From a virus, in IMG/VR virus record IMGVR_UViG_3300020438_002386, positions 1 through 20,299 of that record: DNA of 20,299 bases, one strand, 5' to 3'. The position numbers and the translations under genes were made by a program. Positions 1-6,156 of the stretch are shown here, piece after piece. Each line of letters starts with the position of its first letter. The stretch's first letter is position 1. Below the pieces are notes generated by a model. The model was not told where the DNA came from. It saw only the letters and a list, made by a program, of their open reading frames with translations, and searched no databases.

Positions 1-268
1 AATTACGAATCTTTGTCCGAAGTGTATCAATGTTACCGTCTTCCGAACAGTTGATTGTCATATAATCACAACCAAGTTCTTCGCACATAGCCTTTGCAAT
101 TGTTGTCTTACCACATCCTGCACCACCGGACAGGAGCAAATTTTGCATCTCTTCAGCATCAACCATTTTTTGGAAGGTTTCCCGAAGACTCTCGGACAAG
201 ATACAATCACTCACTTTCCGTGGGCGATACTTCTCAACCCACAGATATTCATTAAATTTATTTGTCAT
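1..268 (-). CDS. 44: Sliding-clamp loader large subunit gp44 (N-terminal part)
   Basis: This is the AAA+ ATPase subunit that, with gp62, loads the gp45 sliding clamp onto primer-template DNA. Only the first 89 codons are present; the gene runs off the left edge. The N-terminus contains WVEKYRPRKVSD (residues 10-21), the typical opening of clamp-loader/RFC ATPases, and a Walker A motif GGAGCGKTT at residues 48-56, followed by the CEELGCDYMTINCSEDG stretch typical of gp44. An AGGAT ribosome-binding site (GAGGATAAAATG) supports the ATG at 268. It begins 7 bases after the gmd stop, so it is probably co-transcribed with gmd/fcl. In T4, gene 44 directly follows gene 45; here two sugar genes separate them. 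The identification is firm despite truncation. Confidence 0.95.
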   Translation of the reverse strand, partial: MTNKFNEYLWVEKYRPRKVSDCILSESLRETFQKMVDAEEMQNLLLSGGAGCGKTTIAKAMCEELGCDYMTINCSEDGNIDTLRTKIRN

Positions 269-275
269 TTTATCC

Positions 276-1265
276 TCATGTAATAATATCGAGTGAAGTT
301 TTATACTCCAACTCTAGTTCATACTCAATCATTTCACTCATCATAGATTCAAATGTATATGTCTCACTCCATCCGAGTTCTTCTCGTATTCTACTAGAGT
401 CACCCTTGAGATCCTTCAACTCCTCTGGACGATAAAACCTTGGATCAATTGTAACATAATCTTCATAGTTTAGTCCGAACGTAGAAAAAACTTGCTTGCA
501 GCAATCTCTCACGCTATGAGAAACACCAGTGGAACACACATAGTCCTCGGGTGAATCCTGTTGAAGCATCATCCACATAGCGTTGACATAATCAGAAGCA
601 TGTCCCCAATCGCGGGTTGCCTCTAAGTTACCTAAACTGAGTTTGTCTTGTTTACCCATTGCGATGGCACAAGCACCCTTTACAATTTTACTAGTCACAA
701 AGTTAGATCCCCTTCGTGGAGACTCATGGTTAAATAGTATACCATTACTAACAAACATACCATAAGAATTTCTGTAGTTCCTAGAAATATTATACGAATA
801 AACCTTAGCACACCCGTAGGGACTCACTGGATTCATCGGTGTAGTTTCTCTTTGATACCCATCGTCGTCAATATTGTTTCCAAACATCTCAGATGAAGAT
901 GCTTGATAAATTTTAGATGTGGGTGAAACCAATCTACATGCCTCTAGAACATTTAAAGTTCCAAGGCCAGTTGTTAATCCTGTATAATAAGGCTGATCAA
1001 AACTGATTCTAACATGAGACTGTGCTGCAAGATTATAGATCTCGTCCGGTTGTACTTCCTTGATTACAGAAATCAAAGAAGATAGATCTGTCAGATCCCC
1101 ATAATGCAGATGTAAATAATTTCTAATATGATCAATTCGTGTTGTTTGATTCTCTGATACAGAATTTCTTTTTAGAATACCATGAACCTCATATCCCTTT
1201 TCGAGTAACAACTCTGCTAGATATGAACCATCTTGTCCATTAATACCTGTGATTAATGCTTTCAT
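276..1265 (-). CDS. gmd: GDP-mannose 4,6-dehydratase (Gmd)
   Basis: This enzyme converts GDP-D-mannose to GDP-4-keto-6-deoxy-D-mannose, the first step to GDP-L-fucose and related deoxysugars, in the cytoplasm. The 329-residue protein is a short-chain-dehydrogenase-type Rossmann enzyme. It has the NADP-binding glycine motif TGINGQDGSY (residues 6-15), the SSSEMFG segment (123-129) with catalytic Ser and Glu126, and the Tyr-x3-Lys pair in YGCAK (Tyr150, Lys154). NPVSPYGCAK and RDWGHASDYV are hallmarks of Gmd. The length is slightly below the roughly 345-370 residues usual in bacteria. The ATG at 1265 overlaps the fcl stop (ATGA) and has a GAGAGGTGAG Shine-Dalgarno, so the pair is translationally coupled. 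The product is the substrate of the neighbouring Fcl. Family identity is clear; the final sugar acceptor is unknown. Confidence 0.95.
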   Translation of the reverse strand: MKALITGINGQDGSYLAELLLEKGYEVHGILKRNSVSENQTTRIDHIRNYLHLHYGDLTDLSSLISVIKEVQPDEIYNLAAQSHVRISFDQPYYTGLTTGLGTLNVLEACRLVSPTSKIYQASSSEMFGNNIDDDGYQRETTPMNPVSPYGCAKVYSYNISRNYRNSYGMFVSNGILFNHESPRRGSNFVTSKIVKGACAIAMGKQDKLSLGNLEATRDWGHASDYVNAMWMMLQQDSPEDYVCSTGVSHSVRDCCKQVFSTFGLNYEDYVTIDPRFYRPEELKDLKGDSSRIREELGWSETYTFESMMSEMIEYELELEYKTSLDIIT

Positions 1266-2161
1266 TTTCTCACCTCTCCATAATTTTCATTAAAGTATTT
1301 TATGGTTTGTTCTAACCCAATTTCAATCGGAACAAATTTATAATTTGGTAAGAGGGACTTTAGTTTAGAGTTATCTGATGGTTTTCTTATTTGACCATCT
1401 AACTCACCATTATAGACTAAATTTCCGTCAAAGTCCATTCTCCATGCTATCTCTTGTGCTAGTGTTCCAATATTAATCTCTTCGTCGGGAGAAATAATAA
1501 GAGGCTCTGGATCATTATAATTTTCGAGAACCCATTGAACTATGTAACCAACATCTTTAGAGTAAATGAATTCCCTATACGCTTTACCAGTTCCCCATAT
1601 TTCAAAGTCACTGGCTGACCATTTTGCATTATGACATTTGTGTATGAGTGATGGAATAACATGTCCAGATTCTAAGTTGTAATTATCATCTGGTCCATAT
1701 ATGTTACATGGAATTACCGTTACGAAATTACAACCATACTGATCACGATAGGCTCTACTTTGGACTTCCAGCATTCTTTTTGCATATGCATATGCATAAT
1801 TAGAAGAATGTGGTTCGCCCAAGTGAATCTGATCTGTAGTTAAAGGATACACTGCATCATTTGGAAATACGCAAGTGGACATAAAAGAAACAACTTTTTG
1901 TACTCCTGTTTCTCTTGCAGCCTCTAGAATATTAGTATTCATCACCATATTGTCGTGATAAAATTCACCTAACTTTTCAGAGTTAGCCTTAATACCCCCA
2001 ACCTTTGCAGCACAATGAATAATAGAATCGATTCCATTATCGTCAATATAATCTACGATAGAACGATAGTCCATTAGATCTAGATCATGTTGCTGCGGTT
2101 TATAATCACTCTGGATAGTTGATCCAACAAGACCACTACCGCCTGTCACTAGTGTTTTCAT
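1262..2161 (-). CDS. fcl: GDP-L-fucose synthase (GDP-4-keto-6-deoxymannose epimerase/reductase)
   Basis: The product completes GDP-L-fucose synthesis by 3,5-epimerisation and NADPH-dependent reduction of the Gmd product. The 299-residue protein has the Rossmann motif TGGSGLVG (6-13), HCAAKVGGI (49-57), and the catalytic set expected for this family: Ser95 and Cys97 in MSTCVFP, and Tyr124/Lys128 in the YAYAK segment. PCNIYGPDDN follows, as in bacterial Fcl/WcaG. The start chosen is the ATG at 2161, because GGAG at 2170-2173 lies 8 bases upstream. A GTG two codons earlier (2167), overlapping the gp45 stop, is too close to that site. The gene is sandwiched between the clamp gene and gmd, and its stop overlaps the gmd start. 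Confidence in family is high; whether it modifies virion, DNA or host glycans is unknown. Confidence 0.93.
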   Translation of the reverse strand: MKTLVTGGSGLVGSTIQSDYKPQQHDLDLMDYRSIVDYIDDNGIDSIIHCAAKVGGIKANSEKLGEFYHDNMVMNTNILEAARETGVQKVVSFMSTCVFPNDAVYPLTTDQIHLGEPHSSNYAYAYAKRMLEVQSRAYRDQYGCNFVTVIPCNIYGPDDNYNLESGHVIPSLIHKCHNAKWSASDFEIWGTGKAYREFIYSKDVGYIVQWVLENYNDPEPLIISPDEEINIGTLAQEIAWRMDFDGNLVYNGELDGQIRKPSDNSKLKSLLPNYKFVPIEIGLEQTIKYFNENYGEVRK

Positions 2162-2163
2162 TA

Positions 2164-2862
2164 TCACTTCTCCGATGTTGAATCACTCTCCAGTGCAATC
2201 CAGTATGTGATGTCCTCGACATCATTCGTGAACTGACTTACCATCTGATCACTAACTTCAACTGTATATGTCCCCGGAAGAATCTTCAAACTATCTACCT
2301 TGAAGTAGAATGAATAAGAAGAAAGTGTATTATCTCCAACCGTACTCACTGTATATGTGTTGCTAGTAACATCACCCTTATCAGTAAGAACCAAAAGAAT
2401 TTCTTCACCCTCATCTGAATTAGTAATCTTCAGATCTGGAAGTTGAAGAACAGAAGAAGCCTTCATGAGTTCTGAAAGTTCTGATGAAGATAGATCAAAT
2501 TTAAGAACACTCTCTGGCATATTAACATCTCGGGGAGGTGTTGTAAGAAGAGTTGGTTCAGAATAATGATAAACTACCTGAGAAGTATTTGACTCATTAC
2601 TAATAACTACCTTACCATCATCGAATGTTAGATGTGGATCTGAGAAAAGGGACACTGTACCTAGAAACTTATGTAGATCCCAAATACCAAATTCTACGTC
2701 AAAGGTTTCTTCTACCTTAGCCTTACCCATAAGATTCTTCATGGGAGATACAGTACTAAGAGTGCTTCCGGGTTTAACCAGAATGTTAGAATTAATTGAC
2801 GCAAAGTTCTTTAGAACATCCATCGTTGATTTACTGAGTTTCATTGTTTCGCTTGTCATCAT
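2164..2862 (-). CDS. 45: DNA polymerase sliding clamp gp45
   Basis: This is the trimeric ring that tethers phage polymerase to DNA and, in T4, also acts as the mobile activator of late transcription with gp55 and gp33. The 232-residue protein closely matches the T4 clamp in length (228) and layout. MKLSKSTMDVLKNFASINSN opens it (residues 7-26), FDVEFGIWDLHKFLGTVSLF is in the first domain, and IALESDSTSEK closes it, resembling the T4 end VALEADSTHDF. AGGA at 2870-2873 is 7 bases from the first ATG (2862); MKLSK at 2844 is the start by analogy with T4, but it lacks a comparable site. It follows the 64-residue gene after 15 bases. The clamp loader should lie next, but fcl and gmd intervene. Confidence 0.92.
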   Translation of the reverse strand: MMTSETMKLSKSTMDVLKNFASINSNILVKPGSTLSTVSPMKNLMGKAKVEETFDVEFGIWDLHKFLGTVSLFSDPHLTFDDGKVVISNESNTSQVVYHYSEPTLLTTPPRDVNMPESVLKFDLSSSELSELMKASSVLQLPDLKITNSDEGEEILLVLTDKGDVTSNTYTVSTVGDNTLSSYSFYFKVDSLKILPGTYTVEVSDQMVSQFTNDVEDITYWIALESDSTSEK

Positions 2863-2877
2863 AAAAAAATCCTTTAA

Positions 2878-3072
2878 TTAAAATCTTTCAAAGTTATCTA
2901 TTTCATCTTCATCAAAATAGTCATAAGAAATCATGTCATCTAGTTGCCTTTTCATATTTCTTTTATGACTTCGTTTCTTTTCTTTTTTAATACCCTTCCC
3001 TCGCATGTCTTCGTAGTCTTCATATTGAGAATGGTAATTTTGATTATTCTGTTTTTCTTTTTTCTTTGCCAT
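2878..3072 (-). CDS. Small highly charged hypothetical protein
   Basis: This 64-residue protein is not recognised. It has a lysine/asparagine/glutamine-rich N-terminus (MAKKKEKQNNQN), an acidic-tyrosine patch (QYEDYEDM), a strongly basic centre (KKEKKRSHKRNMKRQ) and an acidic C-terminus ending DNFERF. No membrane segment or signal peptide is present. The ATG abuts the RNase H stop codon (TAAATG), with GAGGA upstream, so it is very likely a real coupled gene. In T4 the comparable position upstream of gene 45 holds rpbA (RNA-polymerase-binding protein) and 45.2, but I see no convincing similarity to them. The charged pattern suggests binding to nucleic acid or a replication partner, which is only inference. 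Confidence 0.7.
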   Translation of the reverse strand: MAKKKEKQNNQNYHSQYEDYEDMRGKGIKKEKKRSHKRNMKRQLDDMISYDYFDEDEIDNFERF

Positions 3073-3927
3073 TTAAAATTCCTCGATACTCCCCATTAGA
3101 TTCTTTAACTTTCTTTCTATGAAATAGTTTAACAGATTAGATCTGTCTGGCGTCTCGCTAGTTTCAAAAGACTGAATTGATTCTTTAACGATATGATCTG
3201 GTACTTTACATAGATCAATTAGTGTTTCATTTCTATTCCAGTTTCTGGAATATGAACCCATATCAGATCCGTCAGTATACAAGTCATAAATCTCTTCAAA
3301 TCTTTTTGATGTTAATCTTTTTTGTCTCTTATCATCTGTTACAAATACATCATCGTCTGACAAAATATTAGGAACACCATCAGATGCATCTCCCCGAATA
3401 ATATGATCGAGCAAAAACATATTAGGTTTTTCACATACCAAATATTTCTTTTTGGTTGGACTGAATTGTTTGACAGTCGGAAACACTTGCAACTGCTGAA
3501 AATCTTTATCGTTAGAAACGATTAGAATATTCTCGATTTGATTGAACTCTTTGCACATAGCATAAATGATATCATCTGCTTCTGCTCTGTCTACCTTGAT
3601 ATTTTTATAAGGTAGATGTTTTTCTATATCACTTCTAACCGAATCCATTAGGTTATGGACTTCAGACCAATCTACATCTGATTTCTTTTGTGCCTTCTTT
3701 CGATTTGCCTTATACTCAGGAAAGAGGTCTTTCCTCCAGCAATTAGAAGAGTCGTGACATATTACTAGTTCACCAAATTCTCGCAAAAACTTAGTACGGT
3801 ATAGACGATAGGAATTGAGAACCATGTGTAGTAACATGTTTTCTTTTTCCGCCGGATCATCTATTCCTTGTTTTTCTAGTTGGAAAAAATTGGACAATAT
3901 TAGTTGGTTGTTATCTATTAAGATCAT
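3073..3927 (-). CDS. rnh: RNase H / 5'-3' exonuclease (T4 Rnh family)
   Basis: This FEN-1-like nuclease removes RNA primers and adjacent DNA from lagging-strand fragments. The 284-residue protein follows T4 RNase H along its length. It has LIDNNQLILSNF near the start with the first metal-binding Asp, WRKDLFPEYKANRKKAQ (basic arch region, around residues 64-80), DRAEADDIIYAM (acidic cluster), VSNDKDFQQLQ (Asp cluster), FSPTKKKYL, a GDASDGV helix-hairpin DNA-binding segment, and a C-terminus NLMGSIEEF like T4's LTNSINEF. No Shine-Dalgarno precedes ATG 3927. A sigma-70-type promoter ends only 6-7 bases upstream, so the mRNA may be leaderless. It lies in the replication operon directly before the small charged gene and the clamp. 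Confidence 0.92.
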   Translation of the reverse strand: MILIDNNQLILSNFFQLEKQGIDDPAEKENMLLHMVLNSYRLYRTKFLREFGELVICHDSSNCWRKDLFPEYKANRKKAQKKSDVDWSEVHNLMDSVRSDIEKHLPYKNIKVDRAEADDIIYAMCKEFNQIENILIVSNDKDFQQLQVFPTVKQFSPTKKKYLVCEKPNMFLLDHIIRGDASDGVPNILSDDDVFVTDDKRQKRLTSKRFEEIYDLYTDGSDMGSYSRNWNRNETLIDLCKVPDHIVKESIQSFETSETPDRSNLLNYFIERKLKNLMGSIEEF

Positions 3928-3933
3928 TATGTT

Positions 3934-3962
3934 ATTGTACTCTATTTGTATTCATAAGTCAA
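3934..3962 (-). promoter_or_regulatory. Sigma-70-type early promoter for RNase H
   Basis: On the minus strand the -35 hexamer TTGACT (3962-3957) and -10 hexamer TACAAT (3939-3934) are separated by 17 bases. The site fills the short gap between the 106-residue gene and RNase H. The predicted start of transcription (about 3928-3927) falls on the RNase H start codon. It is likely used by unmodified host RNA polymerase early in infection. Assigned by eye from consensus only. Confidence 0.6.
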
Positions 3963-4283
3963 TTACAAAGATATCCATTGCGAAGTATCTTCATCGATAA
4001 TATATTTATAAAGAGTTCCTGAAGACGTATCAAACCATTCGTCTCCTAGATTGGCGTTGGATGGAGCCGTATCTCCGGAAGTGAAATTCATTATTCTAGA
4101 CTCGTTTAACTTTTTCCAGCCTGCTCGTTCGCCTTGTTCTGGAGAATATCCCATAGTGTTTTTAATGGCGGAGTATAAAAATCCATCCTTAGAAACTTGA
4201 TCTCCTTCTTTATAGAGAACTAGTTTGCCGGAAGAGTCTTTCATAGACCATTCACCACGGGGATTGTTAATGTAGTCTGTCAC
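3963..4283 (-). CDS. Small tail-fibre-like / surface-binding hypothetical protein
   Basis: This 106-residue protein has two recognisable patches. The N-terminal half contains YKEGDQVSKDGFLYSAI and a spaced Trp, a pattern resembling small carbohydrate-binding modules on phage appendages. The C-terminal half contains GDTAPSNANLGDEWFDTSSG followed by a Tyr and terminal Trp, a repeat-like motif common in phage tail-fibre and neck-appendage proteins. The start is a GTG overlapping the preceding stop (GTGA); ribosome-binding signal is only a purine-rich run. An ATG at residue 14 is an alternative. Its position among replication genes is odd for a structural protein. Function is inferred from motif style, not a recognised family. 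Confidence 0.65.
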   Translation of the reverse strand: MTDYINNPRGEWSMKDSSGKLVLYKEGDQVSKDGFLYSAIKNTMGYSPEQGERAGWKKLNESRIMNFTSGDTAPSNANLGDEWFDTSSGTLYKYIIDEDTSQWISL

Positions 4284-5044
4284 TTAATTTTTTTCTTTCT
4301 CTTCTTTCGTGTGGCTTTCTTTTCTTGATGGAATTTATCACAATCAGATATCCATTCAATCAATGTTTTGTGCATCTTTTTAAGAACCACACGACCAACA
4401 TAGGAATACCCCTCGACAAGTTGGGGATCCTCTTTATTTATAGCAGATAGTAATTCGTCTGCCATTGGTTTCCAATATTCACCTATTCTCTTCACCTGTA
4501 CTGTTTTCACATTATTAGATTTTAACCAAGAGTACATCGAGAATGTTACCGTCTCTTTCTTGATTAAATGAGAAAGAGTATTGTCCCACTCTATTTCGAG
4601 TGCAGAAAGATATTCCTCAACCTGTTCATTAATATATTCTTGAACACTCTTCTTTGGGGGTGTAGATTCCTTTTTGATCTTACCATCGTGTAGGCACTTT
4701 TTGATGAATTTATCTAGAGGAGACTTTCTGTCTTCTCCTAAAACAGCACCCCGATCCATCATCCTAAAATATCTACCCTTATTACTAAAGAGTTTAACGG
4801 AGATTGTTTTTACATAAGAAACATCATCAGTAGAATAGTCATTGTTTACCAGATATTCTAGAGTCCATCTTTTTTCATCTCTTGGTGTAGAATTGTTTCT
4901 ATACCAAGAGAGTCCATTGTAGATGTGATCTTCATATCCATCCGCTTCATGATCCAAATGAGTATAATCGGCTTCTTTACCATAAGCCCTTTCAAACAAA
5001 TTTTTCTTGGATCTTTTCTTTTTTTGCACGGACAACCTCGCCAT
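4280..5044 (-). CDS. Conserved-looking hypothetical protein with basic termini
   Basis: I do not recognise a functional family for this 254-residue protein. It starts with a basic segment (VQKKKRSKKN), has a central aromatic region with DHIYNGLSWYRNN (about residues 39-51) and TLEYLVNND, a mid-part rich in lysine (KSPLDKFIKKCLHDGKIKKE), and ends in a strongly basic tail (ATRKKRKKKIK). It is predicted soluble, without signal peptide or membrane helices. The IYNGLxWY pattern is reminiscent of uncharacterised proteins in marine T4-like phages, from memory and unchecked. The ATG at 5044 has GAGGT about 9 bases upstream and lies 17 bases after the GSII stop. Basic ends suggest nucleic-acid contact, a weak inference. 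Confidence 0.75.
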   Translation of the reverse strand: MARLSVQKKKRSKKNLFERAYGKEADYTHLDHEADGYEDHIYNGLSWYRNNSTPRDEKRWTLEYLVNNDYSTDDVSYVKTISVKLFSNKGRYFRMMDRGAVLGEDRKSPLDKFIKKCLHDGKIKKESTPPKKSVQEYINEQVEEYLSALEIEWDNTLSHLIKKETVTFSMYSWLKSNNVKTVQVKRIGEYWKPMADELLSAINKEDPQLVEGYSYVGRVVLKKMHKTLIEWISDCDKFHQEKKATRKKRKKKIK

Positions 5045-5061
5045 TTTAATTTACCTCGCCA

Positions 5062-6153
5062 TTATGTAGAAATTAGCATTTCTTGGTGAGACTTAGATAC
5101 AGCCTCTACCAAACTAGTTAAGCATTGATATGGATCCATGTTAGCAGAAGGTCTTCTATCTTCTAGATGCCCCTTACCATCCTTTACAATGGTTGCTAGG
5201 GGGATGCGAATAGAACAACCCCGGTCGGATTCACCCCAAGAGAAATCATTTATATGGGCAGTTTCGTGAACACCCGTCAAACGTCTCTCGTTACCTTCTC
5301 CGTAGTTGGAGATGCATTCTTTATGATCCTGTCCCATACCTTCACATAATACACGAAGATACTCCATATTGGAATCCTCTCTCATGAATTTTGTTGAAAA
5401 ATTTACATGAGCGCCGGATCCATTCCAATCGCCTTCTACAGGCTTTGGATCATACGAAATTGAAACATTAAATCTTTCTGAAATCATATCCAAGATATAT
5501 CGAGATAACCATAGGTGATCTGAAACTGTCATGGCATCACCCGCTCCAATCTGGTATTCCCATTGAGAAAGCATTACTTCGGCGTTTGTTCCCTCGAAAA
5601 GAAGATCCGCTCCCATACAAGCAATTGCGTGGTTATCACAAATCTCTCTTCCCTTTACCCTATCACTTCCCACACCGCAGTAGTATTTTCCTTGTTTTTC
5701 TGGATCATCTGGCCAAGCAAAAGGTGTGGTTCCATCTTTATTCATGATAGTATACTCTTGTTCGATACCGAACATCATACTCTTCTGTTTATTTTTTCTT
5801 AAAGTTAATTCCAACTTACTTCGTGTATTTGATTCATGTGGAGTTCCGTCCGGATTTAGAACCTGACAAAGTACAAGAAAAGAATTGATCTTAAATTTTT
5901 CTATAGGATTTTGTTTAACCGTAACAGGACGAATAATTAAATCACTATTACTACCTTCTGCTTGTCCAGTACTAGATCCATCGAAAGACCAATCTGGAAT
6001 AAGTGGTAGAATATCTTTCATTGATTTCAGTGAAGGTCTGCCTGTGTCATCGGTTTGGATAATATCCAATGAAGTGTACTTCGTTTTACTACGAGTGTTT
6101 TTAACTTTATTACCATCTAACCAAATATAATCTAACTTTACTTTTTGATTCAT
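5062..6153 (-). CDS. glnII: Type II glutamine synthetase (GSII)
   Basis: GSII makes glutamine from glutamate, ammonia and ATP. The 363-residue length fits the short GSII class (eukaryotes, rhizobia, actinomycetes), not the roughly 470-residue bacterial GSI. In order: DYIWLDG (8-14), the beta-grasp motif FDGSSTGQAEG (57-67), FGIEQEYT with Glu131/Glu133 metal ligands, YYCGVGSDR (157-165), AEVMLSQWEYQIG with Glu192 and Glu199, DWNGSGAHVNFSTK with His249, NYGEGNERRLTGVHE with Arg291 and Glu297, RGCSIRIP with Arg311/Arg316, and GHLEDRRPSANMDPY with Glu331. All expected active-site residues appear present, with no frameshift. The GSI adenylylation loop is absent. ATG 6153 has AAGGA 8 bases upstream and follows the methyltransferase stop by 3 bases. 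A metabolic gene acquired by phage is the likely reading; the donor is unknown. Confidence 0.96.
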   Translation of the reverse strand: MNQKVKLDYIWLDGNKVKNTRSKTKYTSLDIIQTDDTGRPSLKSMKDILPLIPDWSFDGSSTGQAEGSNSDLIIRPVTVKQNPIEKFKINSFLVLCQVLNPDGTPHESNTRSKLELTLRKNKQKSMMFGIEQEYTIMNKDGTTPFAWPDDPEKQGKYYCGVGSDRVKGREICDNHAIACMGADLLFEGTNAEVMLSQWEYQIGAGDAMTVSDHLWLSRYILDMISERFNVSISYDPKPVEGDWNGSGAHVNFSTKFMREDSNMEYLRVLCEGMGQDHKECISNYGEGNERRLTGVHETAHINDFSWGESDRGCSIRIPLATIVKDGKGHLEDRRPSANMDPYQCLTSLVEAVSKSHQEMLIST

Positions 6154-6156
6154 AAT

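Noticed and set aside
4003-4010. TATAAATA match upstream of RNase H
   Set aside because: It is inside a coding sequence where AT-rich codons produce it (Tyr-Lys-Tyr-Ile region); RNase H already has a better placed sigma-70 promoter. A late start here cannot be excluded.
4435-4442. TATAAATA match within the 254-residue gene
   Set aside because: It is about 150 bases from the next start codon and inside a gene, so a chance match in AT-rich coding DNA is more likely.
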